Source: Fervidobacterium pennivorans DSM 9078
GTDB taxonomy: Bacteria; Thermotogota; Thermotogae; Thermotogales; Fervidobacteriaceae
DNA length: 64,000 nt
NCBI RefSeq assembly: GCF_000235405.2
Contig: NC_017095.1
Location: forward strand, 1,327,501 to 1,391,500
Reading direction: 5' to 3'
Shown: piece after piece, positions 25,629 to 35,264 of the stretch
Position numbering within the stretch: position 1 is the stretch's first letter
Layout: every line of letters starts with the position of its first letter
Made by a program: the position numbers and the translations under genes
Notes under the pieces: model-generated
Database searches by the model: none
Told to the model about the DNA's origin: nothing
Seen by the model: the letters and a program-made list of their open reading frames with translations, nothing else

Positions 25629-27971
25629 TTAAAACCTTGGATTGATACCGCATTCTTTCTTAATTCTCTCCTTTATATCTTCAAGTGCAAGGTCCACTTC
25701 TTCATCGCTTAGTGTCCTTTCTGGATGTCTGAACTTTGCGTAAATTGTAACACTGTAGAATTCATCGCCAACTTTTCTGTAAATGTCGTCTATACCTACT
25801 TCTTCAACAAGTGGGTTCTCTTTGTAAATCTTTAGTAAATTCTCAATCTCGTATCCTATTGGAATGAGATAAGACACGTCTCTACGCACATACGGGAATT
25901 GCGGTAGCGGTTGGTAAGTTTTCCTTGCGTCAGCTGAATAGATTGTTTCAAGATAAATCTCCCCAGCGTAAATTTCGTCTTTGACGTCGTAAAGCCTGTC
26001 TGCAAGTTCAGGATCTAAAAGCCCTATAAAACCAATCAATTGTCCTTTGTAGTAAATTCCTGCGGTTACAGTCGGAACAAAACCCTTCTTTTCAATCTTT
26101 TTAAAAGTAACTTCTAATCCAAATTGTTCGAAGAGTTCTTCTAATACACCTTTCATTGTGTAAAGCGACACAGTCCTTTTGTCAGTGTAGTCCTTGACCG
26201 ATTCCCTTCCTGTTGCAACAAAGCCGAGAGCTTCTTGTTCATGAGGTTTACCATCTACAATAGAAAACACCTTACCAACTTCAAAGAGTTTCACGTCTTT
26301 CATTTGCCTTTTGTAGTTGTAGGAAAGTGAATCGAGTAAGCCGTAAAGAAGAGATGGCCTCATCGTGTCGAAATCTGAAATAATAGGATTGCTTATGGGA
26401 ACACCTTTTCCATTGATGTCAAAAATATCTATAACCTTACTTGCAGCGAAAGAAAGTGTGTTCGCTTCATTGAAACCCATTGCAGTCATGAGGTTTTTGA
26501 TTTCAAATCTTCTTTTCTGCTTTTCGCTCCTTCCTTTTTCAATAGCGAGCATTCTTGGTGGTTCTGCATGGAGATGTTCATAGCCATGGATGCGTCCTAC
26601 TTCTTCCATAACATCCTCTGGAAGAGAAACATCGAAATATCTGAAAGACGGCACGTAAACATCATAACCATCCTTCGTTTCTTCTACCTCAAAACCAAGT
26701 GGCTCGATGTACTCACCGATATGTTTCACATCTATACCTAAGACTCTTTTTGCATAGTTCTTCGGAACAAATATTTTCTTTTGCTCTATTTTATGAGGAT
26801 AGTTATCTACTATTTCTTTTGAAGGTTTACCACCTGCGAGTTCCTCAATCAATTGCGAAAGCCTTTCAATAACGAACAATGCGTCGTCAAAATCAACACC
26901 TCTTTCGAAGCGATAAGAAGAATCTGAAGAAACTCCTAACCTTCTTGATGCTTTTCTTATCCTGACTGGGTCAAACATCGCAACCTCTAACAAAACATCG
27001 GTTGTGTTACTTGATATTCCAGATTCTTCTCCTCCCATGATACCACCAAGTGCGAGAAGCTTTTCACCGTCAGTTATAAGTACCTCACCGCCGGAAAATT
27101 CATAAGTCTTGCCATCAAGTAATAACATCTTTTCACCAGGTCTCGCATCACGAACCACTATCTTTCCATTCAGCTTTGCAAGGTCAAAGGCATGGACTGG
27201 ATGCCCAGTTTCAAGCATCACGTAGTTCGTTATATCAACAATGTTGTTTATAGGTCTAATCCCGGATGCGATTAACCTTTTTTGCATCCATAGAGGGCTC
27301 GGACCTACCTTAACGTTTCTGATTACCCGCGCCGTATATCTCCAGCAGCCATCGGTCTCTATGTATACCTCAACCTTATCATTTCCTTCCGCACTCTTAA
27401 CACTTGGAATAGGGAAGTGAGGTTTTCGTTTTAACCCGGCAGATAACTCTCTTGTCACACCAAAATACGATAGCACATCAGGGCGATTCGGGGTAATCTC
27501 CATCTCAAAATACCAGTCATTTAAATCGAGGAGTTTGACAACGTCTGCTCCAAGCGGAAGTTCTTCATCCGTCATATAGACATGCTCACTTTTTTGTTCA
27601 AGTCCGAGCTCTTCCAAAGAACACATCATGCCCTGAGAAGGGATGCCACGCATTACTTTTTCTTGAATTTCTACACCGTTTGCAAGTCTTGCTCCTTGGA
27701 GCGCTACAAAAACGTACTTGCCTTCTTGGACGGAAAGGTCTGCTGTTAATATTGTTTTATACTCGTTACCTATACTCACTTTGCAGACCACTAATTTATC
27801 GGCTTGAGGGTGCTTCTCAACACCCTCAATGCGTCCAACAACTATCGGACCACGGAGTGGGAAAACAGGACCTTCTTCACCAATGTCAAAGCCGAGTTTT
27901 GGCAGATACTCAGCCACTTCCTCCTTATTAACATCGATATATTGATTAAGCCATTCCAAAGAAATTCTCAC
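25629..27971 (-). CDS. pheT: Phenylalanyl-tRNA synthetase beta subunit
   Basis: 780 residues with the full bacterial domain order: N-terminal B1 and EMAP/tRNA-binding domain (GRIEGVEKHPQADKLVVCKV), B3/4 editing domain, B5 domain (FVPKNYAKRVLGIDVKHIGEY), the class II-like core (DVMEEVGRIHGYEHL, SNPIISDFDTMRPSLLYGLL), and the C-terminal ferredoxin-fold anticodon-binding domain (LPQFPYVRRDVSYLIP). GTG 27971 is the start, eight bases after AGGAGG. pheS is not adjacent and not in the window, which is unusual since the two usually form an operon. Confidence 0.96.
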   Translation of the reverse strand: MRISLEWLNQYIDVNKEEVAEYLPKLGFDIGEEGPVFPLRGPIVVGRIEGVEKHPQADKLVVCKVSIGNEYKTILTADLSVQEGKYVFVALQGARLANGVEIQEKVMRGIPSQGMMCSLEELGLEQKSEHVYMTDEELPLGADVVKLLDLNDWYFEMEITPNRPDVLSYFGVTRELSAGLKRKPHFPIPSVKSAEGNDKVEVYIETDGCWRYTARVIRNVKVGPSPLWMQKRLIASGIRPINNIVDITNYVMLETGHPVHAFDLAKLNGKIVVRDARPGEKMLLLDGKTYEFSGGEVLITDGEKLLALGGIMGGEESGISSNTTDVLLEVAMFDPVRIRKASRRLGVSSDSSYRFERGVDFDDALFVIERLSQLIEELAGGKPSKEIVDNYPHKIEQKKIFVPKNYAKRVLGIDVKHIGEYIEPLGFEVEETKDGYDVYVPSFRYFDVSLPEDVMEEVGRIHGYEHLHAEPPRMLAIEKGRSEKQKRRFEIKNLMTAMGFNEANTLSFAASKVIDIFDINGKGVPISNPIISDFDTMRPSLLYGLLDSLSYNYKRQMKDVKLFEVGKVFSIVDGKPHEQEALGFVATGRESVKDYTDKRTVSLYTMKGVLEELFEQFGLEVTFKKIEKKGFVPTVTAGIYYKGQLIGFIGLLDPELADRLYDVKDEIYAGEIYLETIYSADARKTYQPLPQFPYVRRDVSYLIPIGYEIENLLKIYKENPLVEEVGIDDIYRKVGDEFYSVTIYAKFRHPERTLSDEEVDLALEDIKERIKKECGINPRF

Positions 27972-28010
27972 AAAGAGCACCTCCTGATTATCCGTGTTTC
28001 AATATTTTCT

Positions 28011-28634
28011 TTAGAATATCAAAAACTTCCAAATTATCGTAATCACAATTGCCGATAAAGGACTGATCCACCAAGTATGAATGTTAATACGTTCGCGTTT
28101 CCACAGTTTGTAAAGAAACCCCAAAACCAGTGAGAGAAATGCCAACCAATAACTTTTTCCGAGAAAGAACACGTAAAAAGCTAATCTTTCCGAGATACCA
28201 TCTAGGTCGTTGTAATTCTCGTCCCCCGGGTAGAAGTTTTTGAACACATACGTCACAGCCATCGTCACAACAGCCATACCAAGTAAATAGAGAGCAAACT
28301 CCTTTGAGATAAATGAATAGACAAACAAATCAGCCACAAGAAAATTCAAAATGAGTGCGATTATCAGTTCTGATAGCTCAAGAATGTGTAGTTTCATTTT
28401 GCTGTTTTGAATCTTTGTTCTTATGATATCTCCAGCAACGTGGATTATCATCATGATAAGCAAAACAGTGACACCTTTTGTACTTTTTAACAGCGTATCG
28501 AAAGTGAAAGCAAGAAGGGCAAAAATTGACCAGATGATATGTTCGAAAAGTTTATACCCTTTGTAGTGTCTTATCTTTGCGTTATCAGTAAAACCGTGAT
28601 CTGCTACGAAGTGAGCCAAGAACAGGTGTATCAT
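28011..28634 (-). CDS. DUF3307-like membrane protein
   Basis: 207 residues with about five or six membrane helices. The opening MIHLFLAHFVADHGF matches the DUF3307 pattern (LxAHLxADF), followed by a helix with HIIWSIFALLAF and several hydrophobic segments. Function unknown; some relatives are linked to phage or SOS loci but no such context exists here. ATG with GGAGG upstream. Lies 39 bases before pheT. Confidence 0.7.
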   Translation of the reverse strand: MIHLFLAHFVADHGFTDNAKIRHYKGYKLFEHIIWSIFALLAFTFDTLLKSTKGVTVLLIMMIIHVAGDIIRTKIQNSKMKLHILELSELIIALILNFLVADLFVYSFISKEFALYLLGMAVVTMAVTYVFKNFYPGDENYNDLDGISERLAFYVFFLGKSYWLAFLSLVLGFLYKLWKRERINIHTWWISPLSAIVITIIWKFLIF

Positions 28635-28682
28635 TTAAGCAACCTCCTTTAAATAGTTTCCAAGTCTCAGAAATCCTTAACT

Positions 28683-31124
28683 TTAACCTATTTTGTAGAC
28701 TAACAACCCTTCACTCATCATTAAATAGAGTTTATCTTCCCAAACGGTTGCATCATAAACTATCCCAGCCACGTCTTCAACAATTCTGTGAATGCGTTTT
28801 GCAGAAAAATCTATTAGCGTTACAAAACTGTCGCCAACGGCAACAATGAAATTACCAGACCTATACAATCCCAAGTTACCTATCCATCCTTCACCAACGT
28901 AAGCATACCTTCCCATCTTATCAAAAACGAGCAATCCATACGCACGTGTTGTTGCTATGATGTAATCATCCGCTACCAAAGCGTAAGTTATATCGTAGGT
29001 ATTCCTTAACCCCAAAGGTGCAGTGTATTTGATACCGTAGAAATACCGGTAAACCTCTCGGTTTGTTACAAATAGCAGTTCATTTCCATCGAATATGACC
29101 CTTCCATAAGCCCCTTGCAATGTTGCCAAAACATTGCCAGTGTTATCAACAAAATCTATCTTATTGTTACCCCTTGGTTTGGCAAAGATAGCGTAGTCTT
29201 TGGTAGCAATGAAATCATCCGCTGGAGTTTGTTCAAATGTCACTGTATCTGCGAGTTTTCGATAGTAGACCTTTCGTTGTGTCCCATAGCTTACTCCGTC
29301 GATTGTTTCTTTCAAACCTATCACAGACTCTTCCCATACTCGCGTTCCAGCAACATAAAGTCCTTTTTCATCTGCGGTATAAACTATCCCGCCATAAACG
29401 GCAACTTGAGTGCCCGGATAGTTGTAGGTTCTTAAGAATTTAATGTAGGGATTATCACCTATCTTCCATTCATCAACGTAGAAACTCTCAGCAGAACCGG
29501 AAGTAATGAAACGTTCTAAAATTTTTTCTTTTTCACTTTTAACATACTCTGCAAACGTATCGTCTTTGTAAGCAGGAATTTCTGGGATTTCAAATGCAAA
29601 GAACTTCTTTATCTCCTCAATGAACGGTTCGGATGAATAAAAGTCGTTCCAACTTCCGTTAAATATCTTCAAAGTCATATACGGAAGCCGGGCTGAGTTT
29701 CTTGTAACCACGCCGTCTCCTAAATTCAAAGTTAGCTCAGGATAAAACTTTTCCAGTAAGCTCCCACCGACGTCTATCGACAAAGGAGGGGTATTACCCA
29801 TGTAAGCTATTGTTGGTATATCACTCCGATATGGAAGATACTGGAGACGTTTTAAGAATTCCGAATTCGGTAAGATGTCTGAGTAATAAATATTAATGGC
29901 TTCTATGTAAGATTTTAAATAACCTTGGAGCGTCGCCACAACTGATTCCGGTAGGTTGTAAAGTAAAGCTGCTGCTGATGGTTTTGATGCATAGATGGTT
30001 GTTGCCAAACGTGGGTCCACAACGTTTGTACCATAAAACGGTGTAGAGACATAAGCCACTCTTCTGATATTTTTTATCTCAGGATGCATCGCTAAACAAT
30101 AATAAAGTATAAGTCCGCCCACCTCGTGAGCTAACACATCGAATTGGACATTAGGATATCTTTTAAGTTCCTGAGCTAACCGTTCCGCCTCAAATACAAT
30201 AGGACTTTGCATAGGTTCAGATTGCTGAAACGCTTTGAATGCACGTGTATAATTATAAGATTTCGTGTCGTTCAGCGGGTATTTATATACATAAATCGAC
30301 CTGTCTGGAAATACACCTTGCCATGTTGAAAGAGGCGTTACCTTTGCCGATTGGTAATAACCAGCAAAATTTGCATCACTACCAGGGATAATAAGAAGTG
30401 GGGGATAAGCAGAAACCACGCGGTAAACTTCTTGAATACCAGTTTTCAAAACTTTTCCCGGGACAGATACAACTCCCAGCCATCTTGGAACCACGAAAAA
30501 GCTCGCCTCAACGAAATAACCTCTACTGTCCCTATCTATGAAGCTTCCGGGGATTATATTGTATACCTTACCATCACTACTCAGTCCGGCAAATGCGAGC
30601 GCATTTGAATCGTTACTTCCAATCAGATTAGACGGGAAATAGTATCTAACCTTTATGGGCAACGTAGCCATATCGTATCTTCCATCGTTTGGTATCAATT
30701 CATAAATAGGGCTGACAAAATTTCCGGAACTAACCATTCCTTGAACTGAGTTTTCAGGGACTACCCTAACCTTGAATGATTTTTCGTATGGAAACGCACC
30801 TGGTGGTATAGAAATAATCAAGTTCTCTACCGTCTGCGTTCCTTCTGATAAAAATGCTTCAGGAACCTTTGGACGTGAAAGCAATATTCCCAAAGCAACG
30901 ATGAGAACAACCACACCTAAAAATGTGAAAAAAAGCACTTTTCTATGCCAAAGCGTGCTTATAAAGTATTTTATTTTTTCAAGCAACCCTTTTATACCCT
31001 TTTCCCCTAAGGGCTTTCCTTTTGATGGTGCTTCAGTAGATTGTATTGATTCCTTTTTAGTTTCCTTTCCAAACTTTAAAATACCTTTGAGCTTTGAAAA
31101 ATCAAACTTCGGAATTTTCGGCAT
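28683..31124 (-). CDS. Membrane-anchored lipase-like/beta-propeller protein lacking the nucleophile
   Basis: 813 residues. Lys-rich cytoplasmic tail (1-60), one membrane helix (about 63-83), a beta-rich region (95-215), an alpha/beta-hydrolase-like region (about 240-520) and a C-terminal domain of repeated strand units (about 560-813) that looks like a beta-propeller. The hydrolase part carries VQFDVLAHEVGGLILYYCL at the place of the nucleophile elbow; GHSxGG of PGAP1/lipase-type enzymes is here AHEVGG, with Glu334 instead of Ser. The following AYVSTPFYGTN fits the family. So it may be a binding protein rather than an esterase. ATG 31124 follows GGGGGA by six bases. Confidence 0.75.
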   Translation of the reverse strand: MPKIPKFDFSKLKGILKFGKETKKESIQSTEAPSKGKPLGEKGIKGLLEKIKYFISTLWHRKVLFFTFLGVVVLIVALGILLSRPKVPEAFLSEGTQTVENLIISIPPGAFPYEKSFKVRVVPENSVQGMVSSGNFVSPIYELIPNDGRYDMATLPIKVRYYFPSNLIGSNDSNALAFAGLSSDGKVYNIIPGSFIDRDSRGYFVEASFFVVPRWLGVVSVPGKVLKTGIQEVYRVVSAYPPLLIIPGSDANFAGYYQSAKVTPLSTWQGVFPDRSIYVYKYPLNDTKSYNYTRAFKAFQQSEPMQSPIVFEAERLAQELKRYPNVQFDVLAHEVGGLILYYCLAMHPEIKNIRRVAYVSTPFYGTNVVDPRLATTIYASKPSAAALLYNLPESVVATLQGYLKSYIEAINIYYSDILPNSEFLKRLQYLPYRSDIPTIAYMGNTPPLSIDVGGSLLEKFYPELTLNLGDGVVTRNSARLPYMTLKIFNGSWNDFYSSEPFIEEIKKFFAFEIPEIPAYKDDTFAEYVKSEKEKILERFITSGSAESFYVDEWKIGDNPYIKFLRTYNYPGTQVAVYGGIVYTADEKGLYVAGTRVWEESVIGLKETIDGVSYGTQRKVYYRKLADTVTFEQTPADDFIATKDYAIFAKPRGNNKIDFVDNTGNVLATLQGAYGRVIFDGNELLFVTNREVYRYFYGIKYTAPLGLRNTYDITYALVADDYIIATTRAYGLLVFDKMGRYAYVGEGWIGNLGLYRSGNFIVAVGDSFVTLIDFSAKRIHRIVEDVAGIVYDATVWEDKLYLMMSEGLLVYKIG

Positions 31125-31167
31125 AGAAATCCCCCACATAAGTTTTTAAACTTATCGTATTGCTCAA

Positions 31168-31779
31168 TCAATTATCGTAGTCTTCAAAGTTATCGTCATC
31201 TTGATTATCGTTATCCTGTTCGCTTTCCCCACCTTCAAAATTTGTGAAATCTTCTGTATTGTCATTCAAAAGTTTTTTAAATTCGCTAATGTCCAAATTT
31301 TCAACGAATTTTTTAAATTCTTCTTCATTTTCTGATTCGCTTAGTTCTTCAAAAGTAATCGCTTCCGTTGCGATGATTTCATTTGTTACATAGAGCGGAG
31401 CCCCAGTCTTCAACGAAAGTATTATACAATCAGACGGTCTAGCATCAATCTCTATAAATGGATTCATACCTTCCGCAGCTTCTTGTTCAGAAACAACAAG
31501 GTCCCTGAGAACGATTTTAGCGTAGAAGACATTATCTCTAATGGAGTGGATTACAAACCGCTCGATTTTCAAACTGAGCTCATTGACCAAAGTGACAATC
31601 AAATCATGCGTTAAAGGCCTATCAAAAGGTACTTTTTCAATTGCTATAGCCATCACACTTGCTTCGCATGCACCTATCCATATTGGGAGAATTTTCTTCG
31701 TGTTTTCTATCCCGAGTAAGACAACAGGTGTATTCGAAACCTTATCTAACACAAGTGCCTTAACAAACGCTCTTTTCAT
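31168..31779 (-). CDS. Bifunctional nuclease-domain (DUF151/BFN) protein
   Basis: 203 residues. The first 150 match the BFN/DUF151 family (KALVLDKVSNTPVVLLG, LPIWIGACEASVMAIAIE, RPLTHDLIVTLV, IDARPSDCIILSLKTGAPLYV), of which the Thermotoga maritima protein TM0160 is the structural type. The last 40 residues are an acidic tail rich in Asp, Glu and Asn (DNDNQDDDNFEDYDN). Nuclease activity is reported for plant members; the bacterial role is unclear. ATG 31779 after AGAGGTGG; overlaps plsC by 20 bases. Confidence 0.87.
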   Translation of the reverse strand: MKRAFVKALVLDKVSNTPVVLLGIENTKKILPIWIGACEASVMAIAIEKVPFDRPLTHDLIVTLVNELSLKIERFVIHSIRDNVFYAKIVLRDLVVSEQEAAEGMNPFIEIDARPSDCIILSLKTGAPLYVTNEIIATEAITFEELSESENEEEFKKFVENLDISEFKKLLNDNTEDFTNFEGGESEQDNDNQDDDNFEDYDN

Positions 31780-32554
31780 TTTCAACCACCTCTTTCAACT
31801 TTTCCACACCCTGTCTTATAACGTTCTCAACGTATGCTCTCAGTTCTTCCTCACTTTTGAAGTTTTCTGGATAAACAACTTCTCCAAACATTATACCCGT
31901 TTTATTACCACTAACTATCAATTTATGTTTTGGAATTACCAGGTGGTTTCCCCAAATAGATACTGGCAATATGGGAACTTTCGCTTTAAAGGCAATTTCC
32001 AAACTACGAGGTTTGAACGGTAAAACTTCTCCGTTGGGTGATCTTGTCCCTTCCGGAAAAATCACAAAATGATAACCTTCATTAAGCTTTCGCATAACTT
32101 CCCTAATCGCTGTTGCAGTTTGCCTGACATTTCCTCTATCAATCAGTTCGCTACCAAGGTACTTGAGATAAACGTTCACCATTGGAAACTTCTCAAGCTC
32201 TTTTTTCGCTATGAACGGTGTTGGACCAACGTATCCTATTATAAGTGGGATATCCAATATGCTCTGATGATTGCTAACAACAATATAGTTCGAATTTACA
32301 TCGGGCTTTTTACCACACACAAATACCTTAACACCAAGTAGCTTGAATGCAAGCCTTCCGAATATCTCTACCTGTTTCAGAACAAACTTTCGCCCTTTTT
32401 CTTTTCCCAATATCCATCCAATTAGCAAAACTATGGAGCCGTAAACGAATATGTAAAGAAACGCACCTACAAGTAACCACAAACTTCTAAGAATGTTGAA
32501 AAGTTTTACAAATATATTTTCCGAATTTCTATAACTGCTGTTAATTTTTTCCAT
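31760..32554 (-). CDS. plsC: 1-acyl-sn-glycerol-3-phosphate acyltransferase PlsC
   Basis: Second acylation in phosphatidic acid synthesis. 264 residues: N-terminal membrane helix (about 17-45), then VSNHQSILDIPLI (the NHx4D catalytic motif) and FPEGTRSPNGEVLPFK (glycerophosphate-binding). ATG at 32554, overlapping the previous gene by 14 bases. plsY, the first acyltransferase of the same pathway, lies 3 kb upstream in the same run. Confidence 0.94.
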   Translation of the reverse strand: MEKINSSYRNSENIFVKLFNILRSLWLLVGAFLYIFVYGSIVLLIGWILGKEKGRKFVLKQVEIFGRLAFKLLGVKVFVCGKKPDVNSNYIVVSNHQSILDIPLIIGYVGPTPFIAKKELEKFPMVNVYLKYLGSELIDRGNVRQTATAIREVMRKLNEGYHFVIFPEGTRSPNGEVLPFKPRSLEIAFKAKVPILPVSIWGNHLVIPKHKLIVSGNKTGIMFGEVVYPENFKSEEELRAYVENVIRQGVEKLKEVVENEKSVC

Positions 32555-33206
32555 TGCTCTTCACACCCCACAATTTGGCTATTCTAAAGAAGAAGAGCAA
32601 GAGCGAAAGAACAAACGTAGCCCATGCAAATAATGTGTTGTTTAAATTAAACACATACTTATCAAAAAAGAACATGCCTATGGAAACCAATATAAAAGAA
32701 GACATCGCAGTTGCTATCAGTCCTATGAATTTAGAGCTGTTTTTAACCGCGTAGAAACCACCAATCAGCCCCACAAGTAAGCCAAAGACTAAGTAAATAT
32801 ACCACTGAAACGTCAAGTAGGAGGTCAGAAATGATTTCAGTAAAAAATTCCCAACCAGGAACGAAATTATGAAACTTCCCACAAAAATTAGTGACTTATA
32901 CAGTGAATAGAAAATCACAGCAAACACTACCGAAACTATAAGCGAGTAAATTTGGAAATTACTTTCCAAAGAATTTGAGAACTGCGGGAGATATCTTTCC
33001 AAAAAGCTAAGCACAGAAGGACTGATATATCCATAACCCACTATTAACCCAATGGCAATGAGTGTAATTACCTCGACCAAATTTGGAAAAAGCAAAACAA
33101 ACACAGAAAACGGGACAAAGATATACCAACTTGATGCAAAAAACTCACTCAACACCTTCAGATTCTGTATGTTGAAAATTATCGCATCCATATTAAAACC
33201 GCTCAC
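32541..33206 (-). CDS. Polytopic membrane protein of unknown function
   Basis: 221 residues with about six or seven hydrophobic helices and hardly any soluble part; Phe- and Tyr-rich, with small-residue motifs (VGLIGGFYAVKNS) that recall DUF4203/TM7S3-like proteins, but I cannot place it. GTG start (GTGA overlap with the TPR gene's stop) eight bases after GGGGGA. Cotranslated with plsC. Confidence 0.75.
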   Translation of the reverse strand: MSGFNMDAIIFNIQNLKVLSEFFASSWYIFVPFSVFVLLFPNLVEVITLIAIGLIVGYGYISPSVLSFLERYLPQFSNSLESNFQIYSLIVSVVFAVIFYSLYKSLIFVGSFIISFLVGNFLLKSFLTSYLTFQWYIYLVFGLLVGLIGGFYAVKNSSKFIGLIATAMSSFILVSIGMFFFDKYVFNLNNTLFAWATFVLSLLLFFFRIAKLWGVKSNGKN

Positions 33207-33673
33207 AATTCCAATCCCCCTTCCACGTACTTTTCTACCTCTCTTTTTACACTCTCATCAGAAAGCTTTTCTTTTGCCTTTTTCTTATTTCCCAAGGCTA
33301 TATAACACAGTGCAAGCTGGACATCCAAATCAAAACTTTTCAGACCTAACTTTTCCGCCTTTTCGAAAAACATCACCGCCTCGTTGTATCTATCAACTTC
33401 CATAAGTGCACACGCAAGATTGAAGTAAGCGATGGAAAAGTTCGGACATATGTGTATTGCTTTTCTATACATTTCAATAGCCCTACCCAACATCCCTTGC
33501 CTTCTGTATACATTACCAAGGTTGTTAAAAACTTCCGGTATCTCGTAAGGTATAAGCTTATTATAGATTTCTATAGCTCTGTCGTAATTGCCTTCCTCGG
33601 TTAGTTTTATCGCCTCTTGGAGTAGAAGTTCTATATTTTCGTTTTTTTCACTCTCTTGTTGTATCTTTGCCAT
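33203..33673 (-). CDS. TPR-repeat protein
   Basis: 156 residues: about three TPR units between 20 and 140 (TEEGNYDRAIEIYNKLIP, PEVFNNLGNVYRRQGMLGRA, SIAYFNLACALMEVDRYNEA). Soluble, no signal. ATG 33673 is chosen for its GGTGG SD; the frame is open four more codons. It sits between a secreted propeller protein and a membrane protein, and overlaps the latter by four bases. Confidence 0.82.
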   Translation of the reverse strand: MAKIQQESEKNENIELLLQEAIKLTEEGNYDRAIEIYNKLIPYEIPEVFNNLGNVYRRQGMLGRAIEMYRKAIHICPNFSIAYFNLACALMEVDRYNEAVMFFEKAEKLGLKSFDLDVQLALCYIALGNKKKAKEKLSDESVKREVEKYVEGGLEL

Positions 33674-33700
33674 ACCCACCACCAATAAATCGTAAAAATG

Positions 33701-35260
33701 TCATTTGTTGTTTGATTTTGCTATAGAGTTTAGTATCAATTTTTGAGTGTAGAACATAGTGTCATAGTAAAACTGTTCCTTAAACGACACCTTCGCACTA
33801 AGTTTGATAATTCCAGGTGGAACAGGTTTCAAGTAAGTCCACCTAGCAACCCACAGTATTTTCTTATCCAGAAGTTCTTCAGCGCGTGCTACACTGCCTG
33901 TAAACCTTGTAAGTATTGGACAATTCCCAACAACTTTTACTCCTTGAAGCCTATATGATATAAGTTCACCTGTGCATTTTTCAACTTTCACACTTCTAAT
34001 ATCTACCTGCTCTGCGTAAATATCCGTTGGAACGTAAACATCATGTTCATACATTGCCAAAGCATATCTTATGTAATGCAGTTCGTCACCAAAGAGGTCT
34101 TCAACACTGATGTAAGCGTATGCGTTGTTCTCATCAAATGAAACCAATTGGATGTTCACAAATATAGGTTTGTCATCTTTAAAGAAGTACTGCTCAACTG
34201 CATTCCCTTTCCATTTAATAGCGAAGAGTGTAGGATATGAGTACTCTATGAAATCCACATCCTTTATCGGATATTCCTTTCCATTTGCAACAATTTTATC
34301 TTTACCCAGATATATGATATCACCGTATGGAGTCACCTCAAATGACCATACTTTCTCCGGAAGGTTCATTTCATAAATCTTTTCCATAGTATCTATCCTA
34401 AATATTTCTATCTTCTGCCTTAAAGCATCCAAGATGTAAAGTTTGTCTATAGTCAGCTCTGCGTCCAAACAGAATGTTCTTTGGGGTAGCTTAAACTCAA
34501 CACTCTCCTTCTTGTTTGGGTTGAATTTTATAACCCTGTCAAAATCAATGATGTAAATGATTCCAGAACGGTCCGAACCTGCGATGTAGGGAACTTGGAG
34601 ACCACCTAAAACTTCTTGTTCATTTTCATCGTATAACGACTTTTCACCAAGCAGGTACAGATTGCCATCTTTGTTGTAGAAAACCTGTTTCACGTTCTTT
34701 GAAACCTTCTTGATTTTTGTCATTTTGTTATTTTTAAAAAATACCAGCCTCTTATTTTTTTGGTCCAAAAGCACCAAATTTTCACCGTAAACGCTTAAAC
34801 TTGTCGGCGTCTGAAAGTATTCTATTCCTCGAACGTTTCCTTTTATCGAATCTATATACCCTAGTGCAAATGATTGAGAAGGTGCTAAATTAAGCTTTCT
34901 AAAATATCCAACTTTTTCCATTAAGTTATTGATGTCGTCATTTCTGACTAGGACCGTAAAGTTTTTAAAATCCTCCAATGCTTTGTCCACTAACCCATTG
35001 ATAATAGCCAACCTACCTCTTAAATACCAAAAATGAGATAACTCTTCCACATAAACCCTACCAGACATCGCCTTGAGCGCTAATTCATAAGCACTTTTAA
35101 AATCACCAACGTAGGTTTTTTCCAGAGCTTGAGTAAAGTACATCCTGGCTGTTTCTTCGTCTATAACAGCCAAACTTAAAACTGGTATTATCAGTAGCAA
35201 AAGGTAACCGATTAATAGAAGATATCTTTTAAACATCTTTTCATAAACGTGTGGAGCCAA
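33701..35260 (-). CDS. Exported TPR and beta-propeller-like protein
   Basis: 519 residues. After a signal or anchor helix (about 15-32, YLLLIGYLLLLIIPVLSLA) comes a helical TPR-like part (35-110) and then repeated strand motifs (130-400, for example YIIDFDRVIKFNP and GDIIYLGKDKIVANGK) that suggest an NHL/YVTN-type propeller, and a beta C-terminal domain with Cys pairs. No catalytic motif. TTG 35260 is the best start: AAGGAG of the plsY end precedes it by ten bases and it begins four bases after the plsY stop. An ATG eight codons further in is possible. Confidence 0.75.
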   Translation of the reverse strand: MAPHVYEKMFKRYLLLIGYLLLLIIPVLSLAVIDEETARMYFTQALEKTYVGDFKSAYELALKAMSGRVYVEELSHFWYLRGRLAIINGLVDKALEDFKNFTVLVRNDDINNLMEKVGYFRKLNLAPSQSFALGYIDSIKGNVRGIEYFQTPTSLSVYGENLVLLDQKNKRLVFFKNNKMTKIKKVSKNVKQVFYNKDGNLYLLGEKSLYDENEQEVLGGLQVPYIAGSDRSGIIYIIDFDRVIKFNPNKKESVEFKLPQRTFCLDAELTIDKLYILDALRQKIEIFRIDTMEKIYEMNLPEKVWSFEVTPYGDIIYLGKDKIVANGKEYPIKDVDFIEYSYPTLFAIKWKGNAVEQYFFKDDKPIFVNIQLVSFDENNAYAYISVEDLFGDELHYIRYALAMYEHDVYVPTDIYAEQVDIRSVKVEKCTGELISYRLQGVKVVGNCPILTRFTGSVARAEELLDKKILWVARWTYLKPVPPGIIKLSAKVSFKEQFYYDTMFYTQKLILNSIAKSNNK

Positions 35261-35264
35261 TAGC

